Counted from the stretch's first letter, positions 34,401 through 43,132 are shown. The stretch is 64,000 bases of DNA from Lentzea kentuckyensis (GCF_002150765.1 NZ_MUYM01000052.1:1-64000), one strand, 5' to 3'. Notes: generated from the letters alone by a model not told the origin. Made by a program: numbers and translations.

Positions 34401-34511
34401 GGCGGGATCCCTTTCGCAGGCAGGTCCCCACCACCGTTGCCGGTACACCTCGACGCGGCGTCGAGCGCGGCCTGAACGCCGCGGGATATGGTGTCTCGCC
34501 GGAGGGGCGCA

Positions 34512-35117
34512 ATGATCAGGGTTCTGCTGGCCGAGGACATGCACATGGTGCGCGGTGCCCTCATCGCGCTGCTCAATCTCGAACCGGACATCGAAGTGGT
34601 CGCCGAGGTGAGCTCGGGGGACAAGATCCTGCCGATGGCGCGGCAGCACAAACCGGACGTCGCCGTGATCGACATCGACCTGCCGATCCTCGACGGTCTC
34701 AGCGCCGCCGCGAAGATCCGCGAGACGATGCCGGAGGTCCGGACGCTGATGCTCACGTCACTGGGCCGCCCAGGCACGCTGCGCAAGGCGCTGGCCGCCC
34801 GCGTGGACGGGTTTCTGCTCAAGGACGCCCCGCCCGGCCAGCTCGCCGACGCGATCCGCGACGTGGCGGCCGGCAAGCGGGTGGTCGACTCCCAGCTGGC
34901 GCTGGCCGCCTGGGACCGCGGGGAGTGCCCGCTGACCGACCGCGAGCTGGAGGTGCTGCGCCTGGCCGCGGCGGGTTCGGACGCGCCGGAGATCGCGGTC
35001 GCGCTGTCGTTGTCGACGGGAACCGTGCGCAACTACATGACGACCATCATCACCAAGCTGAACGGCCGCAACCGAGTCGACGCCATCCGCATCGCCGAAG
35101 AAGCCGGCTGGATCTAG
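34512..35117 (+). CDS. NarL/FixJ-type response regulator
   Basis: The ATG at 34512 follows GGAGGGG and gives 201 aa. The receiver domain carries the acidic pair in VLLAEDMHMV, the phospho-acceptor Asp in VAVIDIDLPILDG, Thr/Ser in LMLTSLGRPG and Lys in FLLKDAPPG. A LuxR-type DNA-binding domain follows (LTDRELEVLRLAAAGSDAPEIAVAL, SLSTGTVRNYM). It resembles DesR-like regulators. The convergent tandem histidine kinase at 35257-37512 is the obvious partner. It probably links an envelope or product signal to cluster expression. Confidence 0.93.
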   Translation: MIRVLLAEDMHMVRGALIALLNLEPDIEVVAEVSSGDKILPMARQHKPDVAVIDIDLPILDGLSAAAKIRETMPEVRTLMLTSLGRPGTLRKALAARVDGFLLKDAPPGQLADAIRDVAAGKRVVDSQLALAAWDRGECPLTDRELEVLRLAAAGSDAPEIAVALSLSTGTVRNYMTTIITKLNGRNRVDAIRIAEEAGWI

Positions 35118-35187
35118 ACGCTGGATCTGGACGGCCGGCCCGAAGCACCACCCGTTCACCCACAGGAACCCCGTCAGCCCCATTTTG

Positions 35188-35242
35188 CGACACGCGGGGA
35201 GCTTTCGTTCGCTCTGACAGTACGAGAGGCCCCCGCGTGTCG
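35188..35242. terminator. Possible terminator between regulator and kinase genes
   Basis: A 12-bp perfect stem (35188-35199 with 35231-35242) encloses a 31-base loop between the convergent response regulator and histidine kinase genes. The loop is large, so this could be a weak terminator or a protein site. Confidence 0.4.
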
Positions 35243-35256
35243 GCCGGCAACAGGGG

Positions 35257-37512
35257 TTAGGCGAGGGGGATTTCGGCGTGCAGGCGGAACGTGCGCTCGG
35301 ACGTTGGACCGGCGTCGAGGCTGCCGCCCAGGGCGCAGACGCGGGTGGTCAGGTTGCCGATCCCGCTGCCGTCGCGGGAGTTCCGGTCCGTCGTCGCGAG
35401 CCCGTCGTTGATGATGTCCATCGTCACCAGCCGCGGTGAGCTGCACAGCACGATCTCGCAGCGCTCGGCCTTGCTGTGCCGCAGCAGGTTCGTCACGCCC
35501 TCGCGCAGCACCGTCGCCAGCGTGACCCGCACGTCCGTGGGCAGCTCGTCGCACGCGTCGATCCGCACGGTCACTTCGATGTCGGCCGCGGACAGCAACG
35601 CCTGCGCCGACTGGGTCTCCTCGTTCAACGACAGCTCGCGGTAGCTCAGCGCCACCGACCGCACGTCCGCCAGCGCCTGCCGGGAGATGTCCAGCACCTC
35701 GGTGAGCTCCTGCCTGGCCCGGTCGGGATCGATCGTGAGCAGCCGATGGGTGAGCTCGCTCTTCAACGTGATCGCGGACAGGCTGTACCCGAGCAGGTCG
35801 TGCAGGTCGCGCGCGAACCGCAACCGCTCCTGCGTGACCGCCGCCGTCGCCAGTTCCTCCCGCGCCTCGTGCAGCTCGGTCACCATGGACCGCAGGCGGG
35901 TCAGCGCGTACAGAGCCAGGCCGTGGTTCATCGTGGCCATCACGCCGTAGCCGACCGCCACGGGGTGTGCGCCGAGCGCGTCGTAGATGACGCCCTGGCC
36001 GATGACGACCGCGAAGAACGCCACCCATCCCGCGCGTCCGGGCAGCACCAGCGCCGCCGCCCCGGCGAGAAAGCCGGGCACCGCGAGGTACGGGTCGCCG
36101 TACAGCAGCTGGGGCGCGTAGACGCACGCGGCCATCGCGGCGAGGAGCGTGCCCGTGCGTGCGGTCAGCCGGTCGTGCTGGCGGGGGACGAGGGCCAGCG
36201 TCAGCACGCCGGTGCCCACGATGCCGGCGACGGCGGCGAAGACCCCGAACACGCCGACCTTGCTGTACTCGTAGACCGCCACCAGCATCGACATCGCCAC
36301 GTAGCCGATCACCACCGCGGTGACCAGGACCTGTGCGAACCGCGTCGCCATCGGCGGGCCCACCGGCCGCGGGTCGCTCGTGGGCTCCTCCGGCGAGGGA
36401 TCGGCCGGCACCTCGGCGTGCAACCGGTAGGTGCCGTCCGCGGACCTCCGCGCGAGCAGCGAGCCGCCCAGCGCGGTGGTGCGGGTGGCGAGGTTGGTGA
36501 GGCCGCTGCCGTGGTCGGTGCCGGCCTCGGCGGGCGCGCCGTCGTTGACGATGTCGATCGACACCAGCCGGCCCGTGCCGGTGATCTCGATGGAGCACAG
36601 GGTGGCGTCGCTGTGCCGCAACAGGTTGGTGACGCCCTCGCGCAGCACGGTCGCGAGCACGGTCCGGGATCGCGGGGAGAGCTCGGCGTGGTCCGTCTCG
36701 ATCGTGGCCGTCACCCCCGCCGCGGCGAGCACCGACCGGGCCGAGTCGATCTCGTCCGCCAGCGACAGCTCGCGGTAGCTCGACGCCACCGCACGAACGT
36801 CCGTCAGGGCCTCGCGGGCGATGCCGAGGATCTCGGCCAGCTCCTGCGCCGCCCGGTCGGTGTGTTCCCCGATCAACTTGCGGGCGAGTTCCACCTTCAG
36901 CGTGATCGCCGACAGGCTGAAGCCGAGCAGGTCGTGCAGGTCGCGGGCGAACCGCAGCCGTTCCTGCGACACCGCGAACTCGGCGAGCCGCGACCGGGCG
37001 GTCTCCAGCTGCTTGACCAGGGGTGGCAGCCGGCACAGGCCGTACACGACCAGACCGGCGACCATCGGCAGGATCGCGTAGTACAGCAGCTGCACCGCCA
37101 CCTGCACGCCGTTCGCGTACTGGACCACGGGGTTGCTGAGGGCGACCGCGCCGAACACGAGCCACCGGACCCGGCCAGGCAGCACGAGCAACGCGCTGCC
37201 GGCGAGGAATCCCGGCATCCCGGTCCACGCGTTCGGGAAGAACGCCATCGGCGCATACACCAGGACCGCCATTGTGCCCAGCGCCAGGTACGCCCGGCCC
37301 GACCGCAGGTCCGCGCCCGGCCTGCTGAACACGCGCAGTTGCAGGTACCCGATGGCGAACAGGCAGGCGAGCGACCCCGCGATGCGCACCGGCGTGGCAC
37401 CGGCCTCCAGCACGTAGGAGAACGCGTTGCCGAGAAAGTTGGCGAACACCACGCTGATCACGACATACGCCAAGCGACGGGACACCGATGAGCGTTCCTG
37501 TCGCAGAGTCAC
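35257..37512 (-). CDS. Tandem-duplicated sensor histidine kinase
   Basis: The GTG at 37512, with GGGAG upstream, gives 751 aa; an ATG at 37605 would add 31 residues. The protein holds two complete DesK-like kinases in one chain. Each half has about five membrane helices, then a HisKA_3 box, RFARDLHDLLGFSLSAITLK in the first and RFARDLHDLLGYSLSAITLK in the second. Each then has a HATPase domain (LREGVTNLLRHS in both, DHGSGLTNLATRTTALGGSL and RDGSGIGNLTTRVCALGGSL). Typical family members have only one set and about 400 residues. Both halves look catalytically intact. It probably pairs with the convergent response regulator. Confidence 0.9.
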   Translation of the reverse strand: MTLRQERSSVSRRLAYVVISVVFANFLGNAFSYVLEAGATPVRIAGSLACLFAIGYLQLRVFSRPGADLRSGRAYLALGTMAVLVYAPMAFFPNAWTGMPGFLAGSALLVLPGRVRWLVFGAVALSNPVVQYANGVQVAVQLLYYAILPMVAGLVVYGLCRLPPLVKQLETARSRLAEFAVSQERLRFARDLHDLLGFSLSAITLKVELARKLIGEHTDRAAQELAEILGIAREALTDVRAVASSYRELSLADEIDSARSVLAAAGVTATIETDHAELSPRSRTVLATVLREGVTNLLRHSDATLCSIEITGTGRLVSIDIVNDGAPAEAGTDHGSGLTNLATRTTALGGSLLARRSADGTYRLHAEVPADPSPEEPTSDPRPVGPPMATRFAQVLVTAVVIGYVAMSMLVAVYEYSKVGVFGVFAAVAGIVGTGVLTLALVPRQHDRLTARTGTLLAAMAACVYAPQLLYGDPYLAVPGFLAGAAALVLPGRAGWVAFFAVVIGQGVIYDALGAHPVAVGYGVMATMNHGLALYALTRLRSMVTELHEAREELATAAVTQERLRFARDLHDLLGYSLSAITLKSELTHRLLTIDPDRARQELTEVLDISRQALADVRSVALSYRELSLNEETQSAQALLSAADIEVTVRIDACDELPTDVRVTLATVLREGVTNLLRHSKAERCEIVLCSSPRLVTMDIINDGLATTDRNSRDGSGIGNLTTRVCALGGSLDAGPTSERTFRLHAEIPLA

Positions 37513-37614
37513 AGCAGCAGCTCCCACGCGAGGGTCGGGACGCGGCCATGATACGGGCGCTTCCTGGGAAATCTCGCGTTTCGCGAACCTCGTTCGGAGC
37601 AACATGACGACGTC
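37513..37614. other. Intergenic gap between kinase start and TOMM cassette end
   Basis: These 102 bases lie upstream of the kinase start at 37512 and downstream of the SagB-like gene that ends at 37615. They probably hold the kinase promoter, or none if the genes share a transcript. No hairpin is obvious. Confidence 0.3.
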
Positions 37615-38289
37615 TCAGCACCTCGTCACGACGAGTTGCGCACCGGCGAGGTAGGCGACGACGTCCGCGACCAGCGTCCTGCTGACCTGCAGCGCGTCCG
37701 CGATGTGCGTGATCGTGGTTTCCCCGTCGAGCAACGACTTCGCGATCTCCGTCGCCGGCGCGCTGTGCAGGATCGCCTGGTACTGCTGACCCACGCAGGT
37801 CAGCGCCTGGTCGCCGTTCAGCCGCTCGATCTCGGTGCCCGGCCGCATCGCGACGGCCTCGTCGTCCTCGATGTGCGGCAACGTGAACACGGCGTCACCG
37901 GTCACCGCCACCACCGAGAGGATCGGCCCGGCGCCGTCGTCCAGGCCCAGCGACGGCACGACGCAGCCACCGAGCTGGTCGAGCGTGTTCTTCAGCTTGC
38001 GCCAGACGAGACACGGCCCGCTGCCGGTCTTCCAGCGCACGAAGTTCTCGTGCAGCGCGGAGATGTTCTCCAGCGCGACCGGACCGAGGCTCATCCGGTG
38101 CAACGCCTCCCGGACGATCGGGCTGGTGTCGACGAGGTGGATCGCACCCCATCGACCGTGCACGGTGAGGTGTTCCGCGCTCTCGTCGACGAACGCGTCC
38201 TCGAGCAACGACCACAGCGGGCGTCCCGTTGGGACGTGCGATCGCGTGGGCACCACGGCGCGCCTCCGCTCCGGCAGGTGATGAGTCAC
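37615..38289 (-). CDS. SagB/ThcOx N-terminal-like protein of the TOMM cassette
   Basis: The GTG at 38289 overlaps the YcaO stop (GTGA) and gives 224 aa. Residues 30-160 do not match a family I know well. The C-terminal 60 residues (ILHSAPATEIAKSLLDGETTITHIADALQVSRTLVADVVAYLAGAQLV) form a winged-helix-like segment similar to the non-catalytic N-terminal part of SagB/ThcOx azoline dehydrogenases and to RRE domains. The FMN nitroreductase domain that would oxidise azolines to azoles is absent. It may bind the peptide or the YcaO protein as a scaffold. Function is inferred from position and this weak similarity. Confidence 0.55.
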   Translation of the reverse strand: MTHHLPERRRAVVPTRSHVPTGRPLWSLLEDAFVDESAEHLTVHGRWGAIHLVDTSPIVREALHRMSLGPVALENISALHENFVRWKTGSGPCLVWRKLKNTLDQLGGCVVPSLGLDDGAGPILSVVAVTGDAVFTLPHIEDDEAVAMRPGTEIERLNGDQALTCVGQQYQAILHSAPATEIAKSLLDGETTITHIADALQVSRTLVADVVAYLAGAQLVVTRC

Positions 38290-40547
38290 ATGAACAACGG
38301 GATCGGGTTGAGCTCTTCGAGTCTGTGCGGCCGGTCCAGTCGACCAAGTTGTACCGGGACGTCGTAGAGGCGCCCTTGAGCGAACCTCGACCAGAAGTGG
38401 CGCAGTCCCGGCACGACGACGCGGACGACGGGGAGCCCGATGTCGGGCCTGGTCTGGTCGAGCACGAGCACCTCCATCCCGCGACTCTCCAGGGTGTCCT
38501 GGATGGCGCGGATGTCGTCGGCGAGGTCGCGCCGGTGCTGGTAGCCGTGGTGCATCGCGTCCCGCGGCGCCACGGCGGGGTCGGGGGCCAGCCAGGACTG
38601 CTCGGCGACGCGGGTGTGCTCGAACCAGTTCCGCGTGTCGAGGTCGAACTTCTCCAGCCGCACCGGTTCGCAGACCATCGGCATGCACTGGTTCAGCTCA
38701 GTCAGCGCCCGGCGGGCTGCGACCCGCGGGTCCAGGTGCGCACCGCAGCCGAGCATGATGTCCTCGCGGGGACCGTTGGTGCGCCGGGACACGGCCACCA
38801 TCACGGGCACGCCCAGGTCGGCGGTGACGTCGAGCAGCCACACCTCGCGGCCGAGACGCGCGTGCACCTCGCGGCACTCGTCGATCCACCGGTCGTGGAA
38901 CGAGTCCAGGTCCACGCCGGGCAGCGGTGTGCGGTTGTACCACCAGATCGCGACCGCGTCGCGTTCGACGAGTTCCAGCAGGGCCTGCAGCACCGCGTCC
39001 TCCAGGCTGCTGCCGGCGGCGCAACCGTTGGAGTTCGACGAGACGCTCGGCGGGCAGGGGGCGCCGAAGTAGGACATGCCGGTGGGCAGGAACCTGTGCC
39101 GCCCTTCGGTGAGCGACCAGTACGGGGTCCAGCTCATCACCTCGTCGTCGTCGAACGGGGTGGTGACGTGCTGGAACTTCGAGTGGCTCGCGTTCCAGGC
39201 GTCGCGGTCCGCGAACTGGCGCGGGTGGTACTGCTGAACGGTGTCGGGGTGGATCGCCCGCTCGCCCAGCGACCGGTAGCTGCCGCTCACCTGAGCTTCG
39301 TCGCCGCAGAACGCGCCACTGCGTCGTTCCACGGCCTCGCACAACGCGCCGACCTCGGCGTCGAGCGGCGTCACACCCTTGCCGCCGGTCTCGACCCGCA
39401 ACGACGCGCACAGACCTTCCAACCCGTCACCCGCGGCCGCGATGTTCGAGCCGGACCAGAAGGAGTTGAAGAAGGCGGGACCGTTGGCGTTGCGGCGGAT
39501 GTCCCGCACGATCCCGGTGACCGGGTTGACGAGGTGCCGGTACGTGTCGAGCACCTCCTGCGGCGACGACGACCGGTGGCCGCCGCCGTCACAAGAGCGC
39601 TTGACCCGGCTCGTCAGCTCGACCGGCTCGAACGCCCGGCGTGCGACCAGTCCCGGGTCACCGCAGCCGGGGCACTGCGGGCGAACCCGCACCTCGTGCT
39701 GAGTGACCCGCATGGTCAGGCTGTCGTAACTCCAGATGGCCCGCTGGGTGTCCTGGCGCAGGCCCGCGAGCCACTTGGCCGCCTCGACCGAGGCGATCTC
39801 CAGCGCGGTCGACCGCAGCGACGGCAGCCCGATGGCGGCCCGCGGTGCCGGGCCACGCTCCCCGCAGCGCGCCCGCACGTGGGCCTCCGCCGACCGGTTG
39901 GCCGACAGCCGGGTGGCCAGGCAGCGCCAGCACGGGCCGTCGCCGGGGGTGAAGAAGGGACCCACGCACACCTGTGCACCGACCGGCTTGACCAGCAACC
40001 ACGGGGTACCGGTGGCGCGATGTGCGGCGTCGATGTCGCGGAGCTCGGGTGCCAGGTAGTCCGCACACGCCACGACCGTCAGGTCACCACTCCCCGAGGT
40101 GACCGCGAGTCCGTTGCGGTGCAAGGTGTCCACGAGGTCGTCGCGATCGATCTCACCGATCGCGACGACGGAGACGAGCGACGTCGTTGTCGCCGCCACC
40201 GCGTCCGCGGGATCGAGGCCGGCCGCGTCCCAGTACGCGAGCGAGGCCTCGATGTCGGCCGAACCGTCCTCCATGCCCCTGCTGCCGATCAGTCCCGCCG
40301 CGGCGAGCCGGGCGAGCATGCGCTCCACCTGCTCGGCGGTGAGGTCCTCGGCCGCGTCGCGCAGCAGTCCCGCGAGGTCGCGGGTGCCGTCGAGCAGCGG
40401 TGCCAGTGTCTCGACCTGCGAGCCCTGGATCGCGGTGACCCCGGACTCCCCGAAGAGGTACACCGCTTCGCCCCGCACGATCTGCGGGCGGAGATGTCGT
40501 TTGAACCCGATGCGTTGCTCACCCGGTTCGGCCAGGTCGCGTCTCAT
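38286..40547 (-). CDS. Fused TOMM leader-binding/YcaO cyclodehydratase
   Basis: The ATG at 40547 overlaps the upstream peptide stop (ATGA) and gives 753 aa. An N-terminal winged-helix/RRE region (residues about 25-85, GESGVTAIQGSQVETLAPLL) binds leader peptides. An E1-like region with a four-Cys zinc site (CWRC near 205 and CPGC near 290) follows. Residues 330-753 are a YcaO domain with the ATP-binding SSNSNGCAAGSSLEDAV and LLELVERDAVAIWW. Such proteins cyclise Ser/Thr/Cys in precursor peptides to azolines using ATP. The C-terminus reads NPIPLFM, not the common PxPxP ending. RiPP modification inside a type II PKS cluster is unusual. Confidence 0.88.
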   Translation of the reverse strand: MRRDLAEPGEQRIGFKRHLRPQIVRGEAVYLFGESGVTAIQGSQVETLAPLLDGTRDLAGLLRDAAEDLTAEQVERMLARLAAAGLIGSRGMEDGSADIEASLAYWDAAGLDPADAVAATTTSLVSVVAIGEIDRDDLVDTLHRNGLAVTSGSGDLTVVACADYLAPELRDIDAAHRATGTPWLLVKPVGAQVCVGPFFTPGDGPCWRCLATRLSANRSAEAHVRARCGERGPAPRAAIGLPSLRSTALEIASVEAAKWLAGLRQDTQRAIWSYDSLTMRVTQHEVRVRPQCPGCGDPGLVARRAFEPVELTSRVKRSCDGGGHRSSSPQEVLDTYRHLVNPVTGIVRDIRRNANGPAFFNSFWSGSNIAAAGDGLEGLCASLRVETGGKGVTPLDAEVGALCEAVERRSGAFCGDEAQVSGSYRSLGERAIHPDTVQQYHPRQFADRDAWNASHSKFQHVTTPFDDDEVMSWTPYWSLTEGRHRFLPTGMSYFGAPCPPSVSSNSNGCAAGSSLEDAVLQALLELVERDAVAIWWYNRTPLPGVDLDSFHDRWIDECREVHARLGREVWLLDVTADLGVPVMVAVSRRTNGPREDIMLGCGAHLDPRVAARRALTELNQCMPMVCEPVRLEKFDLDTRNWFEHTRVAEQSWLAPDPAVAPRDAMHHGYQHRRDLADDIRAIQDTLESRGMEVLVLDQTRPDIGLPVVRVVVPGLRHFWSRFAQGRLYDVPVQLGRLDRPHRLEELNPIPLFM

Positions 40548-40726
40548 GCCGCGAGGACTTCCTCGTACTTCACGAACCGGCTGCCGGGCATGGTGTTCGT
40601 CCAGCTGCTGCCGCCGATGAAGACGTCCAGCGTGGCTTCACGGTCGAACTCGTAGATCTTCATGTCGTCGGAGTCGTCGGTGAAGGGAACGGAAGACAGG
40701 TGCTCCACGGTGACGGTGGGGTACAT
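40544..40726 (-). CDS. 60-aa candidate RiPP (TOMM) precursor peptide
   Basis: I choose the ATG at 40726, 6 bases after GGAG; the ATG at 40732 directly abuts that site and is less likely. The 60-residue peptide has an acidic middle (FTDDSDDMKIYEFDREA) and a hydrophobic turn (TLDVFIGG). Its C-terminus has four Ser/Thr residues between SSWTNT and MPGS but no Cys at all, and it ends VKYEEVLAA. If it is a substrate it could form oxazolines only, since thiazolines need Cys. Position is the main support: its stop overlaps the YcaO start (ATGA). A small protein partner is the alternative. Confidence 0.6.
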   Translation of the reverse strand: MYPTVTVEHLSSVPFTDDSDDMKIYEFDREATLDVFIGGSSWTNTMPGSRFVKYEEVLAA

Positions 40727-40934
40727 GTGCATCTCCGATGTTTATGTGTCGATTGTTGGGGTAATCGTGCCGACCAGCGGTAATGGATCGGTAGTTACCG
40801 GCTAATGCGCCTCGGTATGAAGTTCTCATACCCGCGCCGGGGAGAACTCACCTGACATCGATGGCTGGTGCACTAACGCCGTCTCCACCTGCGGACCACA
40901 CTGGTTCTCAAGTTCGAGCAGAAGGAGGACGGCG
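40727..40934. promoter_or_regulatory. Divergent promoter region, TOMM cassette / second SARP gene
   Basis: These 208 bases separate the leftward peptide-YcaO operon from the rightward SARP gene. Positions 40739-40830 are the most AT-rich stretch nearby, typical of back-to-back promoters. It includes GGTAGTTACCGGCTAATG and related TACC/GGTA repeats that could be regulator sites. AAGGAGGA just before 40935 is the SARP ribosome site. Confidence 0.5.
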
Positions 40935-41744
40935 ATGCAGATCAAGGTCCTGGGGCCGGTCGAGGCCAAGGTGAACGGTCGATCGGTCACGCCGTCCGCG
41001 GCCAAGCCGAGGCAGATTCTGGCGCTGCTCGCGTTGCACTCCGGCTCCGTGGTGTCCGTGCCGACGCTGATCGAGGAGCTGTGGGACGACCGCCCGCCGC
41101 GCAGTGCGCGCACCACGCTGCAGACCTACATCCTGCAGCTGCGCCGGCTGATCGGCGAAGCGCTGGCCTCGTCCGACGAGAGCGGTGCCAAGGAAGTGCT
41201 CGTCACCCGATACGGCGGCTACCTGCTCGACGTGCCGGAGGACGCCGTCGACGTGCACGAGTTCGAACGACTGGCGCGGTCCGGCCAGCACGCCTACGAC
41301 GCCGACGACTACGCGTCCGCGTCCCGGCTGTTGCGCTCGGCGCTGGAGATGTGGCGCGGGCCCGCCGTCGTCGACGTGCGGCCGGGCATGCCGCTCAGCG
41401 TCGAGGTGGTGCGCCTGGAGGAGTCCCGGCTCGGCGTGCTGGAGATGCGCATCGAGGCGGACATGCGGATGGGCAAGCACAAGGCGTTGCTGAGCGAGCT
41501 TTCCGTGCTGACGGTGCAGAACCCGATGAACGAGAACCTGTGCGCGCAGTACATGATCTCGTTGTTCCGCGCGGGACGGCAGTGGCAGGCCCTGGACGCG
41601 TTCCGGGCGTTGCGGCGCACCTTGGTCGACGAGCTCGGCGTGGAACCGTCGGCACGCCTGCAGCAACTGCAGCACGCGATCGTGACGTCCGACCCGCGGC
41701 TCGACCGTGCGGAAGCCCGTCAGCTGCAGGGACTTCTGGCCTGA
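40935..41744 (+). CDS. SARP-family transcriptional activator 2
   Basis: The 269-aa protein is a small SARP closely related to the first at 809-1624. The OmpR-like DNA-binding domain (residues 1-100; SAAKPRQILALLALHSGSVV, TLIEELWDD, LQTYILQLRRLIGEA) is followed by the activation domain with LLSELSVLTVQNPMNENLCAQYM. It lies directly upstream of the minimal PKS genes and is divergent from the TOMM cassette. It is therefore a good candidate for the activator of both. A strong terminator separates it from the ACP gene, so the PKS operon needs its own promoter in 41791-41911. Confidence 0.93.
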   Translation: MQIKVLGPVEAKVNGRSVTPSAAKPRQILALLALHSGSVVSVPTLIEELWDDRPPRSARTTLQTYILQLRRLIGEALASSDESGAKEVLVTRYGGYLLDVPEDAVDVHEFERLARSGQHAYDADDYASASRLLRSALEMWRGPAVVDVRPGMPLSVEVVRLEESRLGVLEMRIEADMRMGKHKALLSELSVLTVQNPMNENLCAQYMISLFRAGRQWQALDAFRALRRTLVDELGVEPSARLQQLQHAIVTSDPRLDRAEARQLQGLLA

Positions 41745-41756
41745 TTCAGACTCCAG

Positions 41757-41790
41757 CGGCCCCCGCCACACTGTGGCGGGGGCCGTTTTT
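41757..41790 (+). terminator. Intrinsic terminator with T run
   Basis: A stem of CGGCCCCCGCCA-type bases (from 41757) pairs with TGGCGGGGGCCG and is followed by TTTTT at 41786-41790. It ends the second SARP transcript. Confidence 0.88.
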
Positions 41791-41911
41791 CGTTGTGCGG
41801 CAACGCTTTTTCGGTCTGGTGTTCGAGGAAACCTCCACTGGACTACCAGTGCGTCCTGGCAACCTCACTTCGTGGGCGAGCGGAAACGCCCGGTGAGGAA
41901 AGGAAAAAGCC

Positions 41912-42163
41912 GTGAGCGCACTGACCATCGAGGGTCTCAAGGAGATTCTCAACGAGGCCGCCGGCGAGGACGACTCGTTCAAGGCCGGCCAGGACATTCT
42001 CGACACTCCGTTCCTCGAGCTGGGCTTCGACTCGCTGGCCCTGCTGGAGACGGTGGCGCTGATCAAGCGCCGGTACGGCGTCGGTGTCGGCGACGACGAA
42101 CTCGCGGACATCGAGACCCCGCGCGAACTGCTGTCCAAGGTCAACGGAGACCTCGCGGCCTGA
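41912..42163 (+). CDS. Acyl carrier protein of the type II PKS
   Basis: The GTG at 41912, with AGGAAAGG upstream, gives an 83-aa ACP. The phosphopantetheine serine lies in FLELGFDSLALLETV, the standard DSL motif in the usual mid-protein position, and the helices around it are typical (EGLKEILNEAAGEDD, IETPRELLSKVNG). It carries the growing poly-beta-ketone and shuttles it among KS-alpha, the chain-length factor, ketoreductase and cyclases. It is the first gene of the PKS operon, with the aromatase/cyclase gene 34 bases downstream. Confidence 0.95.
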   Translation: MSALTIEGLKEILNEAAGEDDSFKAGQDILDTPFLELGFDSLALLETVALIKRRYGVGVGDDELADIETPRELLSKVNGDLAA

Positions 42164-42196
42164 CCGCCGGCGAGCCGAGAACGGAGACACGGGGAC

Positions 42197-43132
42197 ATGA
42201 CCCACACCACCACGCACACGGTCATGATCGGTGCCCCCGCCAAGGTGGTGTACGACCTGATCGCGGACGTGACGCGCTGGCCGTACATCTTCGGGCCCAC
42301 GGTGCACGCCGAGGTGTTCGAGACCGACGGGGCCACCGAACGGTTGCGGCTGCACGCCTTCGCCAACGGTGACGTGCGCACGTGGACGTCTCGCCGTGAG
42401 CTGGACTCGGCGAACCTGCACGTCAAGTTCGAGCAGGAGCGTTCGGCGGCGCCGGTGAAGTCGATGGGAGGGGAGTGGCGCATCGTGCCGATCGCCGACT
42501 CGGCGACGCGCGTCGACCTCCTGCACCACTTCACCACCGCGCAGCCGGAAGCCGTCGATCTGGTCCTGAAGGCGGTGAACAACAACAGCGACGCCGAGCT
42601 CGCGGCGCTCAAGCGCGCCGCCGAGCTCGGCGACGACTACGACAAGTACGTGCTGTCGTTCTCGGACAGCATCACGATCCATGCGACCCGCAGGGACGTC
42701 TACGAGTTCCTGTACCGGTCGGACCTGTGGCCGCAGCGGTTGCCGCACGTCGCCCGGCTCGACCTCACCGAGGCCGTCACCGGTGTGCAGTCCATGGAGA
42801 TGGACACGCGCAGCCCGGACGGCTCGATCCACACGACGCACTCCGTGCGGGTGTGCACTCCGCACGACACGATCGTCTACAAGCAGACCAGGACGCCGCC
42901 GATCATGGCCGCGCACGTCGGCCGGTGGACGTTGCGGGACATCGGCGACGGCATCGAGGCCGGCATCGAGGCGACCTCGCACCACACCGTCGTCATCCGT
43001 CCCGAGGTCGTGCCGGAGGTGCTCGGCCCGGACGGCACGATCGAGCGCGCACGTGAGCTGATCCGCCACGCGCTGGGGACGAACAGCCTCACGACCCTGC
43101 GGCACGCCAAGGAGTTCGCCGAGAACGGGTGA
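42197..43132 (+). CDS. Didomain polyketide aromatase/cyclase
   Basis: The 311-aa protein has two SRPBCC helix-grip domains. The first starts HTTTHTVMIGAPAKVVYDLIADVTRWPYIFGP, cited in part, with FANGDVRTWTSRREL and FEQERSAAPVKSMGGEWR. The second starts DSITIHATRRDVYEFLYRSDLWPQRLPHVARL and has RSPDGSIHTTHSVRVC. This is the ActVII/TcmN-like didomain form that accompanies reduced (C9 ketoreductase-treated) chains and aromatises the first ring. The presence of a C9 ketoreductase elsewhere in the cluster agrees. It lies between the ACP gene and the 61-aa ORF. Confidence 0.94.
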   Translation: MTHTTTHTVMIGAPAKVVYDLIADVTRWPYIFGPTVHAEVFETDGATERLRLHAFANGDVRTWTSRRELDSANLHVKFEQERSAAPVKSMGGEWRIVPIADSATRVDLLHHFTTAQPEAVDLVLKAVNNNSDAELAALKRAAELGDDYDKYVLSFSDSITIHATRRDVYEFLYRSDLWPQRLPHVARLDLTEAVTGVQSMEMDTRSPDGSIHTTHSVRVCTPHDTIVYKQTRTPPIMAAHVGRWTLRDIGDGIEAGIEATSHHTVVIRPEVVPEVLGPDGTIERARELIRHALGTNSLTTLRHAKEFAENG

